A program made the position numbers and the translations under genes. 64,000 nt of DNA from Methanobrevibacter_A acididurans (GTDB taxonomy: Archaea > Methanobacteriota > Methanobacteria > Methanobacteriales > Methanobacteriaceae), in NCBI RefSeq assembly GCF_046197875.1, contig NZ_CP166991.1, positions 1-64,000 of the forward strand, written 5' to 3'. Positions within the stretch are counted from its first letter, which is position 1, and every line of letters starts with the position of its first letter. Of this stretch, positions 26,324 to 34,760 are shown in pieces. The notes beneath the pieces were generated by a model. The model was not told where the DNA came from. It was given only the letters and a program-made list of their open reading frames with translations, and searched no databases.

Positions 26324-27769
26324 ATGAAAATAGTATTAGCTGGTACTAGTAGTGCTGTAGGTAAAACAACAATTGCCACTGGGATTATGAAAGCTTTATC
26401 AGAAAAACATAATATTCAACCTTTTAAAGTCGGTCCAGATTATATAGATCCTTCCTATCATACTTTAGCTACTGGTAATCCTTCTAGAAATTTAGATTCT
26501 TTTTTTATGACTGATTATCAAATTATTAATGTTTTTAATCAAGGTTTAAAAAAATCTAATTCAGAAATAGGTATAATTGAAGGTGTTAGGGGTTTATATG
26601 AAGGAATAAGTCCTACTGGTGATGTGGGTAATACTGCTTCTATTGCTAAAGCTTTAGATGCTCCTGTAATTTTAATATTGGATGCTCGAAGTTTAGTTAA
26701 AAGTGCCGCTGCTGTTGTTTTAGGATTTAAATCTTTAGATCCTTCAATTAAAATTGAAGGTGTTATTTTAAATAAAGTTCGTGGAAAAAAACATTATTTA
26801 AAAGCTAAAGAATCCGTTGAAAAATTAACCGATACTAAAGTAATTGGGGGAATTCCTCGAGATGACTCTTTGATGGTTAAACAACGTCATCTAGGTTTAG
26901 TCCCCGCTTTAGAAAAAGAAAAAATTATTAATAATATTGATATTTGGTCTAATATAATTAAAAAATACATTGATTTAGACTTATTAATGGATATTATTAA
27001 ACAATCAAAGTATTCTAATATTGGAGAAAATTTGAATATACTGCAAGAAAATAATTTGTCTAATATAAATAATAATATATCTTCAACATCACTAATAGAA
27101 AATTATAAATCTACAGATGAATCTACTATAAATGAATTATGGAAAATTGAAAATAAAAATCCTGTAAAAATTGGGGTTGCTAAAGATGAAATTTTTTCAT
27201 TTTATTACCAAGATACCTTTGATGCATTAAAAGATAATAATGCTAAAATAATTTATTTTAGTCCTTATAAAGATGAGAATCTTCCTGATGTCGATGCTTT
27301 GTATATTGGTGGTGGTTATCCTGAATTATTTAAAAAAGAATTATCTAATAATATCTCAATGATTAATTCAATTAAGGAATTTCATGAAGATCATTTGCCT
27401 ATTTATGCAGAATGTGGTGGATTAATATACTTGTCTCAATCTATAGATAATATTCCTATGGTGAATGCTTTACCTTATAAATCAGAAATGACTTCTCATG
27501 TTCAAGGTTTAAGTTATGTTATTGGTAAGGCATCAAAAGATTCCATTATTTCTGAAAAAAACGATATCTTAAGAGGGCATGAATTTCATTATACTAAAAT
27601 TTTGCCTAATGATAATACTAATTTTGTTTTTGATGTCCAAAGAGGTAAAGGAATAATTAATTCTATGGATGGAATTACTTTAGGCAATACTGTTGCTAGT
27701 TATCTTCATATTCACCCTTGTTCTTATACTAATTTTGCTTATAATTTTACTCAAAATTCTTCTTTTTAA
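26324..27769 (+). CDS. cfbB: Ni-sirohydrochlorin / cobyrinate a,c-diamide synthase
   Basis: Amidates the a and c side chains of Ni-sirohydrochlorin during coenzyme F430 synthesis and can do the same on cobyrinate (CbiA/CobB activity). 481 residues with the standard order: N-terminal P-loop domain (GTSSAVGKTTIATGIMKAL, VGPDYIDPSYH, IIEGVRGLYEG), then a C-terminal GATase domain with nucleophile YAECGGLIYLS and HIHPCSYTNFA at the end. An Asn/Ser-rich linker near residues 230-270 separates them. Both domains look intact. A TATA-like AT stretch precedes the ATG without a strong ribosome-binding site, so the message may be nearly leaderless. Confidence 0.92.
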   Translation: MKIVLAGTSSAVGKTTIATGIMKALSEKHNIQPFKVGPDYIDPSYHTLATGNPSRNLDSFFMTDYQIINVFNQGLKKSNSEIGIIEGVRGLYEGISPTGDVGNTASIAKALDAPVILILDARSLVKSAAAVVLGFKSLDPSIKIEGVILNKVRGKKHYLKAKESVEKLTDTKVIGGIPRDDSLMVKQRHLGLVPALEKEKIINNIDIWSNIIKKYIDLDLLMDIIKQSKYSNIGENLNILQENNLSNINNNISSTSLIENYKSTDESTINELWKIENKNPVKIGVAKDEIFSFYYQDTFDALKDNNAKIIYFSPYKDENLPDVDALYIGGGYPELFKKELSNNISMINSIKEFHEDHLPIYAECGGLIYLSQSIDNIPMVNALPYKSEMTSHVQGLSYVIGKASKDSIISEKNDILRGHEFHYTKILPNDNTNFVFDVQRGKGIINSMDGITLGNTVASYLHIHPCSYTNFAYNFTQNSSF

Positions 27770-28333
27770 TTTTTATTCGATTTTTCATTTTATTTTTTTT
27801 GTCAACTTTTAGTATATATTTTGTGACTCAAAGATATTATCATTTAACTTAATGACATTACATGTATATTTTTAGATCATTAATGTATTAATTTTAATGA
27901 TATTTTTCATTATTTTTTTCTATTTTTTCCATTTTTATTTTTTTTATTTATAATGTTTTTTTTAATAATTAACTATGTTAATGACGATCCTTTTTATCGA
28001 GTTGTTTTTGCAAATTTTTGTAACTCAATTTTTTTCACTTGAAATTGTTCTCATGCAATTTTTTTCAAGAAATAAAATTTTCTTGCATATGTTAACTCAA
28101 TTTTTAATTTAAGAATTTGTTGATAATATCATTTTAACTCAATCATTTTTTTTCACTTTATACTTTTTTATATTATAACTCAATTTTTTTCAATGTTATA
28201 TAATTAATGTTTTTTGTTATTGCAATTAATATTATAATTAACTCAACTATATATGCTATGATTAACAAATAATTAAACATATTATACTTAATTTATTAGT
28301 ATAAATTTATTTTAACATTAAGAAGGAACTTTT
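27770..28333. repeat. non-coding region with five TAACTCAA repeats
   Basis: This 564-bp, T-rich stretch contains TAACTCAA starting at 28021, 28093, 28135, 28176 and 28239, mostly followed by a T run and CA. Intervals are 72, 42, 41 and 63 bp. A reverse-oriented GAGTT lies at 27999-28003. The array ends shortly before a likely TATA region near 28300 and the coiled-coil gene at 28334. No ORF, tRNA or known RNA family was seen. It resembles a multi-site regulatory region more than a CRISPR, because spacing is irregular and repeats are short. Confidence 0.55.
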
Positions 28334-29020
28334 ATGTTAGAAAAAGAAATTAAACAATATAAAAGAGGTAATAGTTTTACCTACAGAATTGATCTTTCTA
28401 AAAAAGATAATTTTGAAGGTGGAGAAAAAGTTATGCTTCTCACTCTTAATGAATATAATCAATTCAATAATAAAATCGATGATTTCAATAAATTATTGGA
28501 TGATAAAGATAATATTATTTCTTCTTTACGGGAAGAAAATAATAATCTTAAATCATGTGTAAACAAAGAAGTTGACAAACGTAATCTTGAAATCTCTAAA
28601 AAAAATGAAGAGATTAAAAGGCTTATGGATGAGAATCAAGTTTCTTTGCAAAAATGTTATGATATAATTGATGAGAAAGATAAATCTATTTCACATTCAA
28701 TTGAAGAGATTCGGTTGGAAAGAGAAAAATCAGATGATATCTCTAAAAATTATACTGAAGAAATTAGATTGGAACGTCAAAGAAATGATAATTTACTTAC
28801 TTCTAAAAATGATGAGATTAAATCTTTAAATTCTAAGTTGAATTCTTGTTTAGAGGAAAGTATGGATAAAAATAATCTTTTAACTGCTTATCGTTTATTA
28901 ATTGAAAGATATAAATCTCGTAGTTTTATTGATCGTTTATTGAATAAAGAGCCTTCAGAAACTGATTTGAATGTGGGTTCTAAAGATACTTATATTTTAG
29001 ACACTGAGAAAAAAGATTAA
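28334..29020 (+). CDS. coiled-coil protein of unknown function
   Basis: 228 residues. The first 45 form a small beta-like, basic domain (KQYKRGNSFTYRIDLSKK, then FEGGEKVMLL). Residues 50-200 are a long coiled coil with Lys, Glu, Asp and Asn heptads, including two near-repeats of EEIRLERxxxD. A short basic, aromatic tail (YKSRSFIDRLLNKE) follows. No signal or membrane segment. It has the same plan as the protein at 37128, and the two are probably distant relatives. AAGGA precedes the ATG. Function unknown; a structural or scaffolding role is only a guess. Confidence 0.75.
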   Translation: MLEKEIKQYKRGNSFTYRIDLSKKDNFEGGEKVMLLTLNEYNQFNNKIDDFNKLLDDKDNIISSLREENNNLKSCVNKEVDKRNLEISKKNEEIKRLMDENQVSLQKCYDIIDEKDKSISHSIEEIRLEREKSDDISKNYTEEIRLERQRNDNLLTSKNDEIKSLNSKLNSCLEESMDKNNLLTAYRLLIERYKSRSFIDRLLNKEPSETDLNVGSKDTYILDTEKKD

Positions 29021-29635
29021 TTTTTTATTTTTTTTTATTTTTTTTTATTGATAATGTAATATTATTATCATTCGAGGGTTAGTGTAATGTTCTTTTTTAC
29101 TATTTGATATTTGTAACTCTTAGACATATTTTTCCACTGTATTTTGTATCTACATGTTAATATCATTGTAGTCTCTTTTTTTAATTTTTTTAGGTTAAAG
29201 GTATATTTCAAGTGTAAATTTATTGCTTCATTAGTCTTTAAGTTTTATCTAAGATAATATCACTAAGTTGTCATGTTAACAGCTTTTTATTAACATTTTT
29301 TAATTTTGATATTACATTTAAGTTATCATTTTTTTTAGTAATTGTAATGTTATTAACATCAAAAATTAATATTTTTAATAATTATTTAATTAATATTATT
29401 ACTTTTTCAATGATATTTTTCTAATTTTCTTTTAAAATTAAAATTTTTTTTATCTAATATACTTCATCTTAATGCATTGAAAAAATTATTATTTAATTTT
29501 AGATCTAGTAGAAAAAAATTTTTAATAATTAATTAATATTTTTTTAATAAAAAATAATAATAACATTATTGATATATAAAATTAATAATAAACATAAATA
29601 TAATTCTTAAGTTCTTAATAAAAAAATGTGATTTT
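29021..29635. other. 615-bp AT-rich gap without a recognised gene
   Basis: It begins with a long run of T after the coiled-coil gene and a small hairpin (TGATAAT at 29049-29055 with ATTATCA at 29064-29070), which together could end transcription. The remainder is more than 80 % A+T by eye, with stop codons in all frames. A promoter for the polymerase-like gene is expected near the right end. Nothing else was recognised. Confidence 0.5.
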
Positions 29636-30823
29636 ATGAATAATATTAAATCTTATTTAAAAAATATAGATGTTTTTAATCCACTAATTATTGTTTTTGC
29701 AATTTTTTTATTTGTATTAATTGCATTACCAACCTGGTATATAACAACAGAATTACATACCCCTGAAATACCAATGTACTTTTTTATATTATTTGGATTA
29801 GTACTTTTTATACTAGGAACCTTAATTCCTAATATATTATATAAATTCAAAAATTCTTTCAAAAATAAAATAGATAATTTTAAGCTCAAGCCTAAAAAAA
29901 ATCTTGAAAAACTTCCATTTTTTGGAAATTATTCTCAAATGGAATTATTATTACTATTTATAGTAATTTTAGGGATTGTTTTACAAATAATTAATTTAAT
30001 TTCATTAGGCGGTATACCATTGTTTAGTAGTTATTTAAAAACTAAAGCTGCTACTAAAATTTGGTTAATATCTTATATAATTTATTTACCGGGAATAAAT
30101 TTGCTTTTAGCTAAATTTAATAGAAAATCACATTATTTATTACTAATTTTAGGTTTATTTTTATTTGTTTTAACAGGTTATAGAACTACTCCAATAGCCA
30201 TTCTATTGTCTACTTTTATAACTTTATATTATACTCGAAATTTTGAAACTAAACATCAATTAATATTTATTTTAGTAATAATAATTTTATTTATTTTAAT
30301 AGGGTTCATTGCTATTAAATCTATTTCTACCCAGCATTGGAGAATTGGCCCATTAGAATTAGTTTCTTATAGAGCAGGATTTACTTTAAATATATTTGAT
30401 AAAGTAACACGTCGAGAATTTTTAACTCATGGTAATCTTTTCTATTCCACTTTATCTGGATTTTTTAATTCAGTAGATCCAAGAGTCCTTGTAGGGCAAG
30501 CTGTTCTTAATGAAAATCATTCAATAACTTCTACAATTTTTGGTCCTGCAACTTTAGATTTCGGGATTATGGGTATGGGTATACAAATGTTTTTATTAGG
30601 TTTAATTTTAAAATTTTTATATATAATACAAAAATATAAAAAAGACATTTTTACTGCATTTTATGCAGTTATTCTAGCTCAAACATTAATTTGGATTGAA
30701 ACAGGACCTACTGATTTAGTAGTTTGGATTTTTTATGCTATATGCATTCTTTTAATTTTCATTGGCTTTTATAAAATTAATTTTTTTAATGAGGAAGATA
30801 AATGTCAAATAAAAAAAAGTTAA
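29636..30823 (+). CDS. O-antigen/oligosaccharide polymerase-like membrane protein
   Basis: 395 residues with about ten to twelve hydrophobic helices and a larger outer loop near residues 225-300 (SISTQHWRIGPLELVSYRAG). The GYRTTPIAILLS segment inside a helix pair resembles oligosaccharide repeat-unit polymerases (Wzy/EpsG-like). The next gene, a GT-B glycosyltransferase-like protein, overlaps its 3' end by 22 bp, supporting a role in surface glycan or pseudomurein-associated polymer synthesis. Specificity cannot be inferred. GTGAT lies just before the ATG. Confidence 0.68.
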   Translation: MNNIKSYLKNIDVFNPLIIVFAIFLFVLIALPTWYITTELHTPEIPMYFFILFGLVLFILGTLIPNILYKFKNSFKNKIDNFKLKPKKNLEKLPFFGNYSQMELLLLFIVILGIVLQIINLISLGGIPLFSSYLKTKAATKIWLISYIIYLPGINLLLAKFNRKSHYLLLILGLFLFVLTGYRTTPIAILLSTFITLYYTRNFETKHQLIFILVIIILFILIGFIAIKSISTQHWRIGPLELVSYRAGFTLNIFDKVTRREFLTHGNLFYSTLSGFFNSVDPRVLVGQAVLNENHSITSTIFGPATLDFGIMGMGIQMFLLGLILKFLYIIQKYKKDIFTAFYAVILAQTLIWIETGPTDLVVWIFYAICILLIFIGFYKINFFNEEDKCQIKKS

Positions 30824-31947
30824 TGACAATTGCAATTGCAGCAGAAATCACACCTGCAAAAACAATTATTCCTATTATTAAAAAAATCAAATTATTAGAA
30901 TCAAAAAATAAGTTAAATTGGGAAAATTCTAAAATAATAGGTTTATACCATGGGGATAGTGTTAAAAATATTCTAAGTCCTTTTTGTGATGAATGTTTTT
31001 CAATAGGTCAAGGTAGAGGATCTAATAAGAAAAAAAATTCAAATATAAAATTAGCATACTTAATTTTTAAGGATTTTTTAAAAGCTTTTTCTGCAATGAG
31101 AGGTAAAAATATAGATCTTCTTATCACTGCAGGAAATGCAGGGGATGTTAGAAAATCTATTTTGGCTGCTAATTTTTTACATATTCCAGTCATTCATATA
31201 GAACAAGATATTTATAATCCTATTGAAATTATTTCTCATGCAAATTTGGTTACTGTCCCCTCTGAAAAATATGTTTCTTATTTAAAAAATCATTATAATT
31301 TAAGTAATGTTATAAATATTGGTGGATATCCAATGGTATCTTACGTTATTGATTCTATTAAAAATCATAAAAATATTTCAAAAGAACAAATTTTAAGTGA
31401 AAATGGTTTAAAGTTAACTGATGATTATATTTTACTTGTGTTGGGTGGGGATTTAAGAGATAATGATTTAGAAAGATTAATACGGGTTTGCGAAAGTTTA
31501 AATTATCTTATAATTATTGCCCCATATCGTTTTGATAAACACTTAGTTGAAAGTTTAGTTAACTCTTCTAATATTAATGTTTTAGATAATTATGTGGATT
31601 TATATAATTATCTTAGCAATGCTAAAATTTTGATATATGCTGCAGGTATGGGAATGACAATTGAAGCAGGTATCTTTGAAATTCCTAGTATTAAAATAAA
31701 AGGTTTTCATAAAGATCATGCTAGTGTTGATTTGGCTAATGATTTAAACATTCCAATAGTTGATATTGATGATATTAGTCATGTTATTAATCACTTATCT
31801 AAATCTAACAGTAAGGATTTAATAGAAAATAGTCAAATTGCTATTGATAATTTAATTGATATTATTAATAATTTTAATTTTTCATTTAATAAAAGTGGTT
31901 TAAGTTCTACAAAAAAAATATGGAATCAAAGAAAAAAATATAGATAA
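30802..31947 (+). CDS. GT-B fold glycosyltransferase / UDP-GlcNAc epimerase-like protein
   Basis: 381 residues. The first half has ITAGNAGDVRKSILAANFL and VIHIEQDIYNPIEI, like UDP-N-acetylglucosamine 2-epimerase and MurG-type enzymes. The second half carries ILLVLGGDLRDND and AKILIYAAGMGMTIEAGIFE, the nucleotide-sugar binding end of the GT-B fold. It starts inside the polymerase-like gene (22-bp overlap), so the two are translated together. Either a glycosyl transfer or an epimerisation of a UDP-sugar is possible. Confidence 0.7.
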   Translation: MSNKKKLMTIAIAAEITPAKTIIPIIKKIKLLESKNKLNWENSKIIGLYHGDSVKNILSPFCDECFSIGQGRGSNKKKNSNIKLAYLIFKDFLKAFSAMRGKNIDLLITAGNAGDVRKSILAANFLHIPVIHIEQDIYNPIEIISHANLVTVPSEKYVSYLKNHYNLSNVINIGGYPMVSYVIDSIKNHKNISKEQILSENGLKLTDDYILLVLGGDLRDNDLERLIRVCESLNYLIIIAPYRFDKHLVESLVNSSNINVLDNYVDLYNYLSNAKILIYAAGMGMTIEAGIFEIPSIKIKGFHKDHASVDLANDLNIPIVDIDDISHVINHLSKSNSKDLIENSQIAIDNLIDIINNFNFSFNKSGLSSTKKIWNQRKKYR

Positions 31948-32043
31948 ATCTTAATTTATTTAATGTTTAACTCTTTTTAATTATATTTCCTCTTCTTAAT
32001 ATAATCTAATATATAAACTTACCGGTATCTTTTTAACAAAAGT

Positions 32044-32053
32044 ACTTAAATAG
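32044..32053 (+). promoter_or_regulatory. promoter (TATA box) of mtd
   Basis: ACTTAAATAG lies 31-40 bp before the mtd ATG, with an A-rich BRE-like stretch just upstream. GTGAT directly before the start codon is the ribosome-binding site. The short leader fits a strongly expressed gene. Confidence 0.5.
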
Positions 32054-32083
32054 TTTAAAGTATAGAATTATTCTTGTGATAAT

Positions 32084-32914
32084 ATGGTAGTTAAAATTGG
32101 AATTATAAAAAGTGGAAATATAGCAAGTTCACCTGTTCTCGAACTTTTATTAGATGAAAGAGCAGACAGACCAAATATTGACGTAAGAATAATCAGTTCT
32201 GGAGCTAAAATGAGCCCAGAACAAACAGAAGAAGTTGTTCCTAAAATAAAGGATTTCGACCCAGACTTTTGTATATTCACAAGTCCAAATCCAACAGCAC
32301 CAGGACCAGCTAAAGCAAGAGAATTATTATCTCAATTAGATGTACCTGCAATGATTATTGGAGATACTCCTGGACTCAAAGCTAAAGATGAAATGAAAGA
32401 ACAAGGAATAGGATACATCATAGTCAAAGCTGACTCTATGATTGGTGCTAGAAGAGAATTTTTAGACCCAACTGAAATGGCTTCTTTCAACTCTGATCTT
32501 ATTAAAGTATTAGCTTGTACTGGAGCTTACAGATTAATACAAAACACTATTGATGGTATGATTGAACAAGCAGAAGCAGGTAAAGAAATAGAATTACCTC
32601 AATTAGTTGTATCTGCTGAAAAAGCTGCTGACGCAGGTGATTTCTCTAACCCATATGCAAAAGCTAAAGCTATTGCAGCATACACTATGGCTGAACACGT
32701 TGCAGACTTAGATCTTAAAGGTTGTTTCATGGTACAAGACTTTGAAAAATTCATATACCTTGTAGAAGCTGCACACGAAACTGCTTCCCAAGCTGCTAAA
32801 TTAGCAACTGAAGCAAGAGAAATAGAAAAAGCTAACGATACTGTTTTAAGAACTCCACATATGAAAGATGGATCTACTGGTTCTAAAACTGTATTAACTG
32901 AAAAACCACAATAA
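32084..32914 (+). CDS. mtd: F420-dependent methylene-H4MPT dehydrogenase
   Basis: Reversibly oxidises methylene-tetrahydromethanopterin with coenzyme F420, a central step of C1 metabolism in methanogens. 276 residues, typical length; KIGIIKSGNIASSPVLELLL at the start, FTSPNPTAPGPAKARELL and the KADSMIGARREFLDPTEMA block are family hallmarks. Its codon use is visibly different from the neighbours, with more C-ending codons (AAC, GAC, TTC), as expected for a highly expressed gene. Flanked by a clear promoter and a strong terminator, so it is transcribed alone. Confidence 0.97.
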   Translation: MVVKIGIIKSGNIASSPVLELLLDERADRPNIDVRIISSGAKMSPEQTEEVVPKIKDFDPDFCIFTSPNPTAPGPAKARELLSQLDVPAMIIGDTPGLKAKDEMKEQGIGYIIVKADSMIGARREFLDPTEMASFNSDLIKVLACTGAYRLIQNTIDGMIEQAEAGKEIELPQLVVSAEKAADAGDFSNPYAKAKAIAAYTMAEHVADLDLKGCFMVQDFEKFIYLVEAAHETASQAAKLATEAREIEKANDTVLRTPHMKDGSTGSKTVLTEKPQ

Positions 32915-32928
32915 ATACTATTATTATA

Positions 32929-32970
32929 AGTAGCTTTTTTTAGCTACTACTTTTTTTATTTTTTTTTAAT
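32929..32970 (+). terminator. mtd terminator
   Basis: A 7-bp perfect stem (AGTAGCT at 32929-32935 with AGCTACT at 32942-32948) with a T6 loop is followed by runs of seven and nine T. It begins 15 bp after the mtd stop. Confidence 0.8.
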
Positions 32971-33037
32971 TAGGAAAAATAGTTAAATAAATTTAATTAT
33001 ACTTATTTTAAAGATTATTTTTAAAAAATAGTTATTT

Positions 33038-33616
33038 TTATAAAACTCCTTTAGTACTAGGAATTTTATCATTTTCTATAATACAAGCATAATGTAATGA
33101 TTTAGCGAATGCTTTAAATAATGCTTCAGCTTTATGGTGATCATTTGACCCTTTTACTGTTCCATAAATATTGATTTTTGCACTACTAGCAAATGATTCA
33201 AAGAAATGTATAATAATATCTGAAGTCATGTCTCCGATTTTATCATTTTTGAATTTTAAATCCATATTACAATAATTTCTTCCACTAATATCAATTGCAA
33301 TTTTTGCTACTGAATCATCCATTGGGATTGTTGCATCTGCCATTCTTCGTATTCCTTTTTTGTCTCCAACTGCTTTGTTAAATGCAGTACCTAATAATAT
33401 TCCAATGTCTTCAACTGTATGGTGATCATCTACTTCAATATCTCCAATAGCTTTTATTTTTAAATCCATGTAGCTATGTTTTGAAAAAGATTCTAACATA
33501 TGGTTAAAAAAGTTTATTCCAGTATCTATATCATAATTTCCTTCACCATCAATATTAAGTTCTATATTGATATCGGTTTCTGATGTTTTTCTATTTACTT
33601 TTGCTGTTCTTTCCAT
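33038..33616 (-). CDS. hisB: imidazoleglycerol-phosphate dehydratase
   Basis: Sixth step of histidine synthesis, removing water from imidazoleglycerol phosphate at a di-manganese site. 192 residues, single-function form. The two metal-binding repeats are visible: FNHMLESFSKHS with DDHHTVED in the first half, and IIHFFESFASS with GSNDHHKAEA in the second. It lies downstream of the ferredoxin and ModE-like genes on the minus strand with small gaps (75 bp to the ferredoxin), so it may share their transcript. Confidence 0.96.
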   Translation of the reverse strand: MERTAKVNRKTSETDINIELNIDGEGNYDIDTGINFFNHMLESFSKHSYMDLKIKAIGDIEVDDHHTVEDIGILLGTAFNKAVGDKKGIRRMADATIPMDDSVAKIAIDISGRNYCNMDLKFKNDKIGDMTSDIIIHFFESFASSAKINIYGTVKGSNDHHKAEALFKAFAKSLHYACIIENDKIPSTKGVL

Positions 33617-33691
33617 TTGAATCCCATTTTTAAATTTTTTATATTATGTATAAAAATTTTATTTAATTAAATTAATAAATGCTTTAATAAT

Positions 33692-33892
33692 TTATTCCCT
33701 TGGAGCATTTCTCATAATTTTAATAGCGTCTACTGGACATTTCATGGCACATAAAGTACAAACATGACAATATTCTAAATGAGATACATGTGCAACGGTA
33801 TTAATTTTCCAAATTTTCCCACTTTTAGGACAAATTTCTTCACAGTTACCACATCCTGTACATTTATCTTCATCTATTTTAATTTTTAAAAT
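33692..33892 (-). CDS. 2[4Fe-4S] ferredoxin with probable AUU start
   Basis: 66 residues. Two complete clusters of ligands are present: CTGCGNCEEICP and, after a 20-residue insertion, CHVCTLCAMKCP. The frame has no ATG, GTG or TTG before the first cysteine motif. The only reasonable start is ATT at 33890-33892, six bases after a strong GAGGGG ribosome-binding site (complement of 33899-33904). Stop is TAA at 33692. It is an electron carrier, lying between hisB and the ModE-like regulator. Automated callers would miss it or start it wrongly. Confidence 0.85.
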   Translation of the reverse strand: MLKIKIDEDKCTGCGNCEEICPKSGKIWKINTVAHVSHLEYCHVCTLCAMKCPVDAIKIMRNAPRE

Positions 33893-33939
33893 ATAAATCC
33901 CCTCACAAAAACTAAGAAAATAAATAAAAATTTATTTAA

Positions 33940-34635
33940 TTATAATTTCAAAGTCGCTACTGACACCGCTTTAAAACCAATATAAATTTCTTTTCCTAAA
34001 GTTAAATTTAATTCTTTAGTTGCAGATACAGTAATATCTGAGAAAATATCGGTTCCACCAATATCAATTTTAACTCTGATCATTTCACCTTCAAGTTTCA
34101 TTTCAATAATTTGACCTTTAAATATATTTCTAATACTAGATTCTTGAGGTTTCAACATTATGAAAATATTATCATAGCTAATCAAAGCTAAAATTTTATC
34201 TCCAACATTATAATTTTCATTTAATGGAATAGTTAATTGAACTTGTGGATTCAATTCAATTTTCATAATACCTTTAGGTCTATCAATACTTATTATATTA
34301 GCTTCAATCTCATTAACGTCTCGATGTAACTCCATAATTGCATTGATTTTTTTACATTCTTTTAAAATCATTTTACCTTCAGAAGTCAAAGTGGCACTTC
34401 CTCCCCCACCACTTCCACCTTTTTGTGTGCTTACAATTGCAATTTCTAAATTAGATTCTATCTTACTAATATAATTTAATGCAGTTCGATATGAAATTTT
34501 AGTTAATTTTGCAGCTTCAGTAATAGATCCTGTATTATTTATATACTTTAATAAATCGAATTTTTTACTATTCAGTAAAAATGAATTATCATCTATACTA
34601 ATTTTATATTCTACGCCTGCTTTTACCTCAGTCAT
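33940..34635 (-). CDS. modE: ModE-like molybdate/tungstate-responsive regulator
   Basis: 231 residues. The N-terminal winged helix-turn-helix (LLKYINNTGSITEAAKLTKI, SYRTALNYISKIE) and the wing with the Gly-rich GGSGGGGSATLT match ModE. After a short linker, two TOBE/Mop-like beta domains follow (NIISIDRPKGIMKIELN and NIFKGQIIEMKLEG), which bind molybdate or tungstate in the family. Likely controls molybdenum/tungsten uptake or formylmethanofuran dehydrogenase genes elsewhere; no transporter lies beside it. Confidence 0.85.
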   Translation of the reverse strand: MTEVKAGVEYKISIDDNSFLLNSKKFDLLKYINNTGSITEAAKLTKISYRTALNYISKIESNLEIAIVSTQKGGSGGGGSATLTSEGKMILKECKKINAIMELHRDVNEIEANIISIDRPKGIMKIELNPQVQLTIPLNENYNVGDKILALISYDNIFIMLKPQESSIRNIFKGQIIEMKLEGEMIRVKIDIGGTDIFSDITVSATKELNLTLGKEIYIGFKAVSVATLKL

Positions 34636-34760
34636 TTTATTTACCCTTCTATAAATAATTACTAATTAAAAATAATCTCCAAATATTTTTATCTTTATTT
34701 ATGTAATATGTTATTATGTTTTTAATATAATTTAAAAAATTTTCTATTTAATTTTTATTT

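Noticed and set aside
28021..28246. CRISPR array
   Set aside because: The repeated unit is only about 8-16 bp, spacing is irregular (41-72 bp), intervals are low-complexity and no cas gene is near.
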